Positions 1-6,781 of a stretch of 20,246 bases of DNA are shown here, one piece after another. A program made the translations under genes and the position numbers. The DNA lies in contig CALEIO010000185.1 of NCBI GenBank assembly GCA_937875885.1, forward strand, positions 1-20,246, given 5' to 3'. The notes under the pieces are model-generated. The model had not been told where the DNA came from. It did no database searches and saw nothing but the letters and a program-made list of their open reading frames with translations. This stretch comes from an uncultured Clostridia bacterium. Its GTDB lineage: Bacteria > Bacillota > Clostridia > Oscillospirales > Acutalibacteraceae. Each line of letters begins with the position of its first letter. Within the stretch, counting starts at the first letter, position 1.

Positions 1-1046
1 TTCTGCTGTCTGGGTGACCACGCCTCAACGTCTACAGACTTAACCTTAAGGTCTGCAAGGTCACCGGAGCAGCACTCGAGTGTACGAACAGGAACATCCA
101 GACTGCGGAACAAGTCAACTGTGTTCTGCCAGAGCTTGTCGAACCACATCATAGTTTCCTCAGGCTTACATACAACAGCCATCTCTTGCTTTTCAAATTG
201 GTGAATTCTGTAAACACCTCTCTCCTCAATGCCGTGAGCACCCTTCTCCTTACGGAAGCAGGGGGAGTAGCTTGTGAGTGTGTAGGGAAGTGTTTCTTCC
301 TTGTTAACTGTATCAATGAACTTACCAATCATAGAGTGCTCGCTTGTACCAATAAGGAAAAGGTCCTCGCCCTCAATCTTGTACATCATAGACTCCATCT
401 CTGCAAAGCTCATAACACCTGTAACAACGTCGGAGCGAATCATAAAGGGAGGAATGCAGTATGTGAATCCTCTGTCAATCATAAAGTCACGTGCATAGGA
501 AATAACAGCAGAGTGAAGTCTTGCGATATCACCCATAAGATAGTAGAAGCCGTTGCCTGCTACCTTTCTTGCACTGTCAAGGTCGATTCCGCAGAATCTC
601 TCCATAATATCTGTGTGGTAGGGAACCTCAAAATCGGGAGTTACGGGCTCACCATAGCGCTGTACCTCAACATTTTCAGAGTCATCCTTGCCGATGGGAA
701 CGGAATCGTCAATGATGTTGGGGATTGTCATCATAATTGTTTTTACTTTCTCTGCAAGCTCTGCTTCTTTAGCTTCAAGCTCTGCGAGTCTTTCGCCCTG
801 GGATGTAACAAGAGCCTTCATCTGCTCTGCTTCTTCTCTCTTGCCCTGACCCATAAGCATACCGATTTCCTTGGAATGCTTGTTTCTCTGTGCACGAAGG
901 TCGTCTGCTTCTTTCTTTGCAGCTCTGCTCTCCACGTCAAGAGCGATAACCTCATCTACCAGAGGAAGCTTATTGTCCTGAAATTTCTTCTTGATATTTT
1001 CCTTTACGATTTCAGGGTTTTCTCTTAAAAATTTAATGTCGATCAT
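1..1046 (-). CDS. serS: Seryl-tRNA synthetase, 3' end cut by window edge
   Basis: Charges tRNA-Ser with serine in the cytoplasm (class II aminoacyl-tRNA synthetase). About 348 residues are visible and the frame stays open to base 1; the family is usually about 420-430 long, so the C-terminal catalytic part, including motif 3, lies outside. The start at 1046 follows an AAGGAG ribosome site and gives the usual MIDIKFLREN-type beginning. Residues of roughly 30-100 form the charged coiled-coil arm that grips the tRNA. The class II motif 2 region reads CFRKEKGAHGIEERG, with R265 as the motif arginine, followed by YRIHQFEKQEM. This differs from the common bacterial FRSEAGSAGRDTRG loop and looks like an alternative SerRS type that I recall from some Clostridia. 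It lies 60 bp downstream of parB in the same direction, and no terminator is visible between them. Family assignment is secure. Confidence 0.95.
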   Translation of the reverse strand, partial: MIDIKFLRENPEIVKENIKKKFQDNKLPLVDEVIALDVESRAAKKEADDLRAQRNKHSKEIGMLMGQGKREEAEQMKALVTSQGERLAELEAKEAELAEKVKTIMMTIPNIIDDSVPIGKDDSENVEVQRYGEPVTPDFEVPYHTDIMERFCGIDLDSARKVAGNGFYYLMGDIARLHSAVISYARDFMIDRGFTYCIPPFMIRSDVVTGVMSFAEMESMMYKIEGEDLFLIGTSEHSMIGKFIDTVNKEETLPYTLTSYSPCFRKEKGAHGIEERGVYRIHQFEKQEMAVVCKPEETMMWFDKLWQNTVDLFRSLDVPVRTLECCSGDLADLKVKSVDVEAWSPRQQ

Positions 1047-1106
1047 TTTCTGTATCTCCTTGTTTGTTAGGATAATAATTTGCTATATATTCCTATATTT
1101 TATCTT

Positions 1107-1967
1107 TTAATTAAACTTGCCCAACAGATTTGCAAAACTTGTAAGCTCTTCGTCGGAATAAAAATCTATTGTAAGGGAGCCGCCCTTGCCTGACTTTGCC
1201 TTAGTTACGGTAACCTTTCTGCCAAGAGACTCCTTCATAGCCATCTCAACCTCTTTGTAATAATGAGGTTTGGGAGCTTTTTCGGTTTTCTCTTTCTTTT
1301 CTTTCCTGGGCTTTGCAGCCTGCTCCGCAAAACGCACCGAAAGACCTTTCTCAACAATTTCTTCTGCAAGTGCGCAGATTGTTTCAGGGTCTTCAATAGC
1401 CGCCAGCGCTCTTGCGTGGCCTGCGGAAAGTTTTCCTTCGGAAACCAGAGCAAGTACATACTCGGGAAGCTTGAGGATTCTCAGAGCATTTGCAATTGCA
1501 GGACGGGATTTGCCCACTGCAACAGAAACTTCCTCCTGAGTCATATTGTAAGTTTCCATCAGAGTGCGATAACCAAGAGCTTCTTCAACGGGGTTCAGGT
1601 TTTCTCTCTGCAGATTCTCAACAAGCGCAATCTCCATGGTCTTTTTATCATCAAGGTCACGGATAACCGCAGGAATCTCGGTAAGACCTGCCATAAGAGA
1701 CGCTCTGTATCGTCTTTCACCTGCAACAATCTGATAACCACCGCCAAACAAAGGTCGCACCAGAATGGGCTGGAGCACTCCGTTTTCACGAATGCTCTCT
1801 GAAAGCTGAAGTAAAGCTTCTTCGTCAAACTCTGTACGGGGCTGCTCACGGTTAGGCTCTATTTCTTCTATTTTAAGAGAGAGAGCTCCGCCGCTTTCGC
1901 TTTCGTTTTCCTGAAAAATCATATCAAGACCCTTGCCTTCTGCAAGTCCGCCTTTTCTTTTTGCCAT
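1107..1967 (-). CDS. parB: Chromosome partitioning protein ParB (Spo0J)
   Basis: CTP-dependent DNA clamp that loads at parS, spreads, and works with ParA/Soj and SMC to segregate and organise the origin. The 286-residue length is typical. From the N-terminus: a variant ParA-contact stretch (GLDMIF at 13-18); the ParB/CTPase domain with GERRYR at 83-88 and ENLQRENLN at 117-125; a helix-turn-helix near 142-165 (MTQEEVSVAVGKSRPAIAN); a Lys/Glu-rich linker (KPRKEKKEKTEKAPK); and a C-terminal dimerisation domain ending in FANLLGKFN. The ATG at 1967 follows AGAGGG and sits 1 bp after the soj stop, so the two are translationally coupled. Two perfect parS sites in the window are its expected targets. 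A second ParB-like gene, the noc homologue, lies upstream. Confidence 0.96.
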   Translation of the reverse strand: MAKRKGGLAEGKGLDMIFQENESESGGALSLKIEEIEPNREQPRTEFDEEALLQLSESIRENGVLQPILVRPLFGGGYQIVAGERRYRASLMAGLTEIPAVIRDLDDKKTMEIALVENLQRENLNPVEEALGYRTLMETYNMTQEEVSVAVGKSRPAIANALRILKLPEYVLALVSEGKLSAGHARALAAIEDPETICALAEEIVEKGLSVRFAEQAAKPRKEKKEKTEKAPKPHYYKEVEMAMKESLGRKVTVTKAKSGKGGSLTIDFYSDEELTSFANLLGKFN

Positions 1968-1968
1968 A

Positions 1969-2736
1969 TTATGCCCTCTCTTTCTTCAGAAGTTCTTTTG
2001 TAAGCTCCATATAAGCAACTGCGCCTTTGGAGGATTTGTCGTAGTAAATAACAGGTTTTCCGTAGCTGGGAGCTTCGGAAATTCGTACACCTCTGGGAAT
2101 GGGTGTAGAGTACACCTTTCTGGGAAAATACTTCTTAACCTCGTTGGCAACCTGCTGGGTAAGCAAAAGTCTGCCGTCGTACATTGTGAGGATAACACCT
2201 TCCACATCAAGATAAGAATTGTATGCTCTTTTTACTCTGCGGATTGTATTCATAAGCTGTGCAAGGCCCTCCAGCGCATAGTACTCACACTGAATTGGAA
2301 TAAGCACTGTGTCTGTACAGGTAAGGGCATTAACCGTTACCAGATTAAGAGAAGGGGGACAGTCTATGATAATGTAGTCATAGTCAGCTTTTATGGGAAG
2401 AACAGCGTTTTTGAGAATTGCTTCTCTTTTCTCCCTGTCCACAATTTCAAGTTCTGCTGCCGCCAGGTCAAGGCTTGAGGGAATAACGGATAAGTTCTTG
2501 AATTCTGTCTGAATTACACACTCTGAAGCCTTTTTATCGTTCACAAGTATATCGTATGTAGAGTATTTTGCACTTCTGCGGTCAACTCCCACACCGCTTG
2601 TGGCATTTCCCTGGGGGTCAATGTCTATAAGTAGTGTTTTCTTGCCCAAAGCTCCCAGCGCTGCAGCAATATTAACCGCACTTGTGGTTTTGCCAACGCC
2701 ACCTTTTTGGTTAGAAACCGCTATAATCTTTGCCAA
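1969..2736 (-). CDS. soj: ParA/Soj-type partition ATPase
   Basis: Deviant Walker-A ATPase that binds the nucleoid when ATP-bound. With ParB it helps segregate origins, and in Bacillota it also influences DnaA. The deviant Walker A KGGVGKTT is at residues 11-18, followed by LLIDIDPQGNAT (Walker A') and YIIIDCPPSLN (Walker B). I place the start at the TTG at 2736, which gives M-A-K-I-I-A-V-S-N-Q-K, a 255-residue protein of normal Soj length, with AAGGTGAT 4 bases upstream. The frame stays open upstream to an ATG at 2925. That extension would have to read through the parS site and the likely promoter and has no family similarity, so I reject it. ParB follows 1 bp later. Confidence 0.95.
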   Translation of the reverse strand: MAKIIAVSNQKGGVGKTTSAVNIAAALGALGKKTLLIDIDPQGNATSGVGVDRRSAKYSTYDILVNDKKASECVIQTEFKNLSVIPSSLDLAAAELEIVDREKREAILKNAVLPIKADYDYIIIDCPPSLNLVTVNALTCTDTVLIPIQCEYYALEGLAQLMNTIRRVKRAYNSYLDVEGVILTMYDGRLLLTQQVANEVKKYFPRKVYSTPIPRGVRISEAPSYGKPVIYYDKSSKGAVAYMELTKELLKKERA

Positions 2737-2786
2737 ATGTATCACCTTTTGCCGAATATAGTTTTTTCTTTGTAAATCTGACTTTA

Positions 2787-2815
2787 ATTTTACCATATCT
2801 CTGCTCAAAATTAAA
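2787..2815 (-). promoter_or_regulatory. Likely soj-parB promoter
   Basis: On the minus strand an extended -10 (TGGTAAAAT; TAAAAT at 2787-2792) lies 17 bases from a weak -35-like TTTAAT (2810-2815). Transcription would start near 2780, about 45 bases before the TTG start of soj. The promoter lies between parS (2896-2911) and the gene. This is pattern-matching only. Confidence 0.5.
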
Positions 2816-2895
2816 GACTTTTTAATAAAATCTTGCAGAAAGATATATTTTTGTATGCATAGCAAGAAAAAGGAACCTTTCGTTACACAAAACAA

Positions 2896-2911
2896 TGTTT
2901 CACGTGAAACA
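2896..2911. promoter_or_regulatory. parS: parS site (perfect)
   Basis: TGTTTCACGTGAAACA is a perfect 16-bp palindrome identical to the Bacillus parS consensus. It lies about 80 bp upstream of the predicted soj-parB promoter and serves as a loading site for ParB. Bound ParB could also influence transcription of the operon. Confidence 0.95.
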
Positions 2912-2970
2912 TCAAACAAACGCAAACAATACCATTATGTAAAATATCCACTCAAAAACCTCAAAATGCC

Positions 2971-3004
2971 AAAAGACGCACGGCAGATAGATTTACCGTG
3001 CGCC
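2971..3004 (-). terminator. Rho-independent terminator after noc
   Basis: On the minus strand the arms GGCGCACGG (3004-2996) and CCGTGCGTC (2983-2975) form a 9-bp stem containing one G-U pair. The loop is 12 bases and TTTT follows (2974-2971). It ends the noc transcript before the soj promoter. Confidence 0.7.
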
Positions 3005-3081
3005 TTAAGGCAAGGGGTTCAGATAAGGAAATGGGTATGAGTGGTCGGATGCTTGCACATCCTAAGGGGAAGGTTAGTTTA

Positions 3082-3399
3082 TTAAGCAGTTTTTATGTTT
3101 TTCTCTCTGCTTTTCTTGCGGGTAGCTTCTTCTTTCGGAATTTTCACAGTATATTCTATGTAGTCCTCCGTCTCCTGTTTTTTTGCAACAGCATTTATTC
3201 CCGAAAGCCGCATTGTATCTACCGCTTTAGTTATTGTATTCACAAATATTCTCACGTCACGAACAATAAACTTCTTGTCCTGTTGAGGAGAATCGCCTAC
3301 AGTTGCTCTGCAAATCAGTTTTAGGACCAGGTCTTCTGTATCTTTTGCGCTCAAATTTTCGGCTACAATTTTACTGAACTTCTTTTCTGACATCTTCAT
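3082..3399 (-). CDS. noc: noc-like gene, C-terminal part (shifted frame)
   Basis: This 105-codon frame carries the C-terminal end of a Noc-type ParB homologue. Its DVRIFVNTITKAVDTM and DYIEYTVKIPKEE segments correspond to the dimerisation domain that ends Bacillus Noc (its RIAMNTI and EYIQLTIRIPK stretches). It overlaps the N-terminal frame (3371-3925) by 29 bp in the +1 frame. The natural joining point appears to be just before KIVAENLSAKDTEDLV. There is an ATG at 3399 and another at 3393, but only a weak purine stretch in front, so independent initiation would be poor unless coupled to the upstream stop. Most simply this is the detached 3' half of one gene broken by a small indel. A sequencing error or true translation as two polypeptides are the alternatives. 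Confidence 0.75.
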   Translation of the reverse strand: MKMSEKKFSKIVAENLSAKDTEDLVLKLICRATVGDSPQQDKKFIVRDVRIFVNTITKAVDTMRLSGINAVAKKQETEDYIEYTVKIPKEEATRKKSREKNIKTA

Positions 3400-3925
3400 C
3401 TTCTATGCGAAGCAGGGAACGGGCATGCCTTTCTGATAAGCCTGCCTGCAATATCCAGTCCTGCTCTTCCATAGAAAGTTTAAGTAATCTCAACTTATTT
3501 GCAACAGTTGATTGTTTTTTTCCAAGTTTGCCCGCTGCTTCTTCCTGGGTCAGTCCGAATTTTCTGATAAGCCGGGAGATTCCCCGGGCTTCTTCAAACA
3601 TATTCAGATCACTTCGTTGAATATTTTCAAGCAAAGCGAAGATAGCAGATTCTTTATCCGTGCATTTTATAAGCACACACGGTACTTTCTGTAGTCCTGC
3701 CAAAACAGCAGCACGTAATCTCCGCTCTCCAGCCACAAGTTCATATTCTGTCTGGCTGAGCCTTCGCACAGTAAGGGGTTGGAGAATTCCGTTACCTGCA
3801 ATTGATTGAGAAAGCAATCTTAATTCATCTTCGTCAAAACTTTTTCTTGGCTGGGTTTTATTGGGTCTTATCTGTATAGTCGGTATCTCCAGGACTCTGT
3901 TTTCTTCTTTTGATAAAAACCTCAA
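3371..3925 (-). CDS. noc: noc-like ParB paralogue, N-terminal part (frameshifted)
   Basis: Noc is a ParB-derived, CTP-dependent DNA-binding protein that keeps the division machinery off the nucleoid. This frame contains the ParB/CTPase domain (GERRLR at 66-71, ENIQRSDLN near 100), a helix-turn-helix (LTQEEAAGKLGKKQSTVANKLRLLKL), and SERHARSLLRIEDEDVRKEV. It then stops at codon 185, where Noc should continue. Aligned with Bacillus Noc the break lacks 2 bases (or has 1 extra) between GAAGTT and AAAATTGTAGC. I prefer the TTG at 3925, preceded by GGTGAT as in soj and jag; GTG codons at 3934 and 3937 have no ribosome site. Position between rsmG and soj matches noc in other Bacillota. ParB-like family is certain; calling it Noc rests on position and C-terminus. 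Confidence 0.8.
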   Translation of the reverse strand: MRFLSKEENRVLEIPTIQIRPNKTQPRKSFDEDELRLLSQSIAGNGILQPLTVRRLSQTEYELVAGERRLRAAVLAGLQKVPCVLIKCTDKESAIFALLENIQRSDLNMFEEARGISRLIRKFGLTQEEAAGKLGKKQSTVANKLRLLKLSMEEQDWILQAGLSERHARSLLRIEDEDVRKEVQ

Positions 3926-3986
3926 AATTATCACCACAGCTTGTCTTATTATCAGAAGACTACTGTGTGTCCCTGACTGTGACTAT

Positions 3987-3995
3987 ATTTTAGCA
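3987..3995 (-). promoter_or_regulatory. Candidate extended -10 for noc
   Basis: TGCTAAAAT on the minus strand matches an extended -10 element, about 60 bases before the noc start and downstream of the rsmG terminator, where a promoter is needed. No convincing -35 was found at 17 bases. Confidence 0.35.
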
Positions 3996-4090
3996 CAAGC
4001 CTACACAGTTATATTGTCACTTTTTCACCGATTATTTTTACTTTTCCTAACAGATTTAGGCTTTTGATGTCAGATTTTATATTTTTGGGC

Positions 4091-4123
4091 AAAAGAAAAC
4101 CTCCCTTTTATACACGGGAGGTT
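4091..4123 (-). terminator. Rho-independent terminator after rsmG
   Basis: Perfect 8-bp stem AACCTCCC / GGGAGGTT (4098-4105 with 4116-4123) with a 10-base loop. It is followed on the minus strand by TTTCTTTT. It starts 14 bases after the rsmG stop and closes the mnmE-mnmG-rsmG unit. Confidence 0.8.
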
Positions 4124-4136
4124 GTTTTGCAAATAT

Positions 4137-4847
4137 TTATAAAGGTTGTTTCTTGATTTTGCTGTTATGTCTTGGGTATGCAGGGGGAGTATGCTTTTCT
4201 TTTGATATAATCACAATTGTTCTTGTGCTATCATCAGATAATTTATACTCCTGGGTTTTTTCAAGTTTTCCGCCCAGAATACTGATAGCTTTTGTAGCTT
4301 CTTCAAGTTCTTCTGCAGCTGCGGGACCCTTCATTGCAAGGAACACTCCACCTTTTTTAACATAAGGAATGCAGTATTCAGAAAGCACGTTGAGTCTTGC
4401 CACAGCACGGGAAGTTGAAACATCAAACTTTTCTCTCAAATTCTTGTCGTTTGCGCCCTCTTCTGCTCTTGCGTGAACAACCTCTGCTTCAAGTCCCAAT
4501 TCATTAAGCACATCACGAAGAAATACAAGTCTTTTGTTAAGACCATCAAGCAGAGTAAGTTTTATGTCAGGACGTGCAATCAGCAGGGGGATACCGGGAA
4601 ATCCCGCTCCTGTGCCTACATCAATAATCTTTGAACCACTCTTTACCTCAAACTTTGTCAACAAACAAAGGCTGTCGCAAAAATGCTTAACAATTACATC
4701 GTCTTCTTCTGTAATAGCTGTAAGATTCATTCGGGTGTTGTAATCAATGAGCATATCATAGTAGACTTTGAATCTTTTCAGAGCTTCTTCATCTAAAGTT
4801 ATACCAATGCTTAACGCTTCATCATAAAGCTTTTTCTCAAAACTCAC
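4137..4847 (-). CDS. rsmG: 16S rRNA (guanine-527-N7)-methyltransferase RsmG
   Basis: Methylates N7 of G527 in the decoding region of 16S rRNA using S-adenosylmethionine. Its loss gives low-level streptomycin resistance in several bacteria. The 236-residue length is normal. NLTAIT near residues 41-46 and the SAM-binding glycine loop DVGTGAGFPGIPL (76-88) are family hallmarks, followed by LDGLNKRLVFL and SRAVARL. The tail after IISKEK is short, basic and proline-containing. Its ATG overlaps the mnmG stop by 4 bp (ATGA arrangement), so the two genes are coupled. A terminator follows directly. Confidence 0.97.
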   Translation of the reverse strand: MSFEKKLYDEALSIGITLDEEALKRFKVYYDMLIDYNTRMNLTAITEEDDVIVKHFCDSLCLLTKFEVKSGSKIIDVGTGAGFPGIPLLIARPDIKLTLLDGLNKRLVFLRDVLNELGLEAEVVHARAEEGANDKNLREKFDVSTSRAVARLNVLSEYCIPYVKKGGVFLAMKGPAAAEELEEATKAISILGGKLEKTQEYKLSDDSTRTIVIISKEKHTPPAYPRHNSKIKKQPL

Positions 4848-6745
4848 TGATTATCACCGCCTTTTCTACGTCTGTTTGCAGTAAGCCAGATTACAAGAAC
4901 GCTGATATCTGCAGGTGAAACGCCCGAAATTCTGCTTGCCTGGGCAATGTTTCTGGGCTTAATCTTGCTGAGTTTCTCCTGTGCTTCAAGTCGGAGTCCT
5001 GAAATCTGATAATAATCAATATCAGCAGGCAGCTCTTTTTCCTGCATTCTCTGAACTTGTTCTACTCTATCCAGCTGCTTTTTTATATATCCTGCATATT
5101 TAATCTCAATTTCAACCTGCTCCAATACACTTGTGGGAAGTTCGGGTCTGTTAACATCAATATTTGTCAGGTCTTTGTAAGAAATCTGGGGTCTGCGCAA
5201 CAAATCTGCTACTGTTACGCCCGATGTTACAGGAGATGTTTCACGTGAAACAAGTACATCGTTAAGTTCAGCTGTAGGGGAAAGAGAGGTTTTATTTACT
5301 CTTTCAATCTCTGCTTCAATCTGCTCTTGCTTTTTAAGGAATCTTTCCCATCTTTCGTCAGTAACAAGACCGATTTCTCTGCCGATAGGTGTAAGGCGTT
5401 TATCTGCATTATCCTGACGAAGGATAAGTCTGTACTCACTTCTTGAGGTCATCATTCTGTAAGGTTCATTTGCGCCCTTTGTAATAAGGTCATCAATAAG
5501 TGTGCCGATATATGAACCCGATCTTTCAAGAATCATAGGCTCTTTACCTTTTACTGCAAGTGCTGCATTGACACCCGCAACAAGACCCTGTGCCGCAGCT
5601 TCTTCGTAACCGCTGCTGCCATTAAACTGACCTGCACCGTAAAGTCCTGCAAAATCTTTGAATTCAAGAGTTGACCACATAGTGAGAGGATCTACACAAT
5701 CATACTCGATAGCATATGCAGGGCGCATGACCACTGCATTTTCGAGACCTTTGATAGTGTGGTAGAAATCAAGCTGAACTTCCTCGGGTAAAGAAGAGGA
5801 CATTCCCTGAAGATACATCTCTTCTGTATTCTCGCCACAAGGTTCAATAAACAGCTGATGTCTTTGCTTGTCGGGGAATCGCATAATCTTATCCTCAAGG
5901 CTGGGACAATATCTGGGACCAATACCCTCAATCATACCGCCATAAAGAGGACTTCTGTGAATATTATCAAGGATAATCTGTTTTGTGTTATCGTTTGTCC
6001 AGCTGATGTGGCAAACAACTTTATTTTCTCCCATATTCTCTGTTTCAAAAGAGAAAGGCTCGGGAGGTTCATCTCCACACTGTTCATCAAGTTCAGAAAA
6101 ATCAATACTTGAACGGAGAACACGTGCGGGTGTACCTGTTTTGAATCGGCGCAGGGGAAGACCAAGGTTTTTAAGACTTTCTCCAAGTTTTGTTGCTGCA
6201 AAAGTTCCGTCAGGTCCACCTTCGTAACTTACTTCGCCTACGTAAATTCTGCCACCGAGATATGTACCCGTGGCAATAATGAGTTTTTTAAGAAGATATT
6301 CTGCACCCATCTGTGTCAGAATTTTCCAGGGATATTCTGCATCATCTGTACGGGATACATCTACAATTTCAGCCTGTCTGAGCTGTAGATTTTCCTGCAA
6401 CTCAAGTTTATGCTTCATCATCTGTGCATACTTAAGTCTGTCAATCTGTGCTCTAAGAGAATGTACAGCAGGACCTTTCCCTCTGTTGAGCATTCTCATC
6501 TGCAAAAAGCACTCGTCTGCAGTTTTTCCCATTTCTCCACCCAATGCATCAATTTCGCGCACAAGGTGACCTTTTGCTGTGCCACCAATGGAAGGATTAC
6601 AAGGGCAATTTCCTACAGCATCCATATTGATTGTAAAAATCAAAGTACTGCAACCAAGTCTTGCCGCAGCAAGAGCCGCTTCAATGCCTGCGTGTCCTGC
6701 ACCGATAACAGCAATATCAAATTTTCCGGCATGATATGTTTTCAT
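4844..6745 (-). CDS. mnmG: tRNA uridine-34 5-carboxymethylaminomethyl modification enzyme MnmG (GidA)
   Basis: FAD/NADH-dependent subunit that, with MnmE, installs the (carboxymethyl)aminomethyl group at C5 of wobble uridine 34 in several tRNAs. The FAD Rossmann motif VIGAGHAGIEAA is near residues 13-24. Further family signatures are GTYLGGRIYVGE, RRFKTGTPAR, GPRYCPSLEDKI and NGSSGYEEAAAQG, and the C-terminal helical domain that contacts MnmE is present. I choose the ATG at 6745 (633 residues) because GAGGA lies 6 bases before it; the in-frame ATG at 6751 lies directly against that ribosome site. mnmE ends 36 bp upstream and rsmG overlaps by 4 bp. A perfect parS is embedded in the coding sequence as codons for V-S-R-E-T near residue 500. 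Confidence 0.97.
   Translation of the reverse strand: MKTYHAGKFDIAVIGAGHAGIEAALAAARLGCSTLIFTINMDAVGNCPCNPSIGGTAKGHLVREIDALGGEMGKTADECFLQMRMLNRGKGPAVHSLRAQIDRLKYAQMMKHKLELQENLQLRQAEIVDVSRTDDAEYPWKILTQMGAEYLLKKLIIATGTYLGGRIYVGEVSYEGGPDGTFAATKLGESLKNLGLPLRRFKTGTPARVLRSSIDFSELDEQCGDEPPEPFSFETENMGENKVVCHISWTNDNTKQIILDNIHRSPLYGGMIEGIGPRYCPSLEDKIMRFPDKQRHQLFIEPCGENTEEMYLQGMSSSLPEEVQLDFYHTIKGLENAVVMRPAYAIEYDCVDPLTMWSTLEFKDFAGLYGAGQFNGSSGYEEAAAQGLVAGVNAALAVKGKEPMILERSGSYIGTLIDDLITKGANEPYRMMTSRSEYRLILRQDNADKRLTPIGREIGLVTDERWERFLKKQEQIEAEIERVNKTSLSPTAELNDVLVSRETSPVTSGVTVADLLRRPQISYKDLTNIDVNRPELPTSVLEQVEIEIKYAGYIKKQLDRVEQVQRMQEKELPADIDYYQISGLRLEAQEKLSKIKPRNIAQASRISGVSPADISVLVIWLTANRRRKGGDNQ
5237..5252. 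promoter_or_regulatory. parS: parS site inside mnmG (perfect)
   Basis: TGTTTCACGTGAAACA matches the Bacillus consensus at all 16 positions. It lies within the mnmG coding region, 2.3 kb from the soj-proximal copy. Placement inside origin-proximal genes is common for parS. It should act as a second ParB loading point. Confidence 0.93.
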
Positions 6746-6781
6746 ATACATTCCTCATATATCATATAAAACTAATTTTGC

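Larger units (their letters stand above)
2737..3081. other. soj-noc intergenic region
   Basis: This 345-bp stretch holds no credible gene. From right to left it contains a short hairpin just after noc (GGATG/CATCC around 3043-3058), the noc terminator, the parS site, and the soj promoter with its ribosome site. A 61-codon frame at 2855-3040 on the plus strand reads through parS and the terminator and looks spurious. Confidence 0.7.

Noticed and set aside
186..1028. 280-codon plus-strand frame opposite serS
   Set aside because: A shadow of the strongly biased serS coding sequence; cysteine-rich, no ribosome site, no recognisable domain.
2737..2925. N-terminal extension of Soj to the ATG at 2925
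   Set aside because: It would translate through parS and the likely promoter, and it adds 63 residues unrelated to ParA. The TTG at 2736 gives the standard length.
3371..3399. Programmed ribosomal frameshift in noc
   Set aside because: The two frames differ by +1, there is no slippery heptamer for -1 slippage, and CAG-TAA does not resemble the prfB +1 site. An indel explains it more simply.
3572..3585. Noc-site-like ATTCCCCGGGCTTC within noc
   Set aside because: Only the left half and centre resemble the Bacillus site; the right half fails and the sequence is not palindromic.
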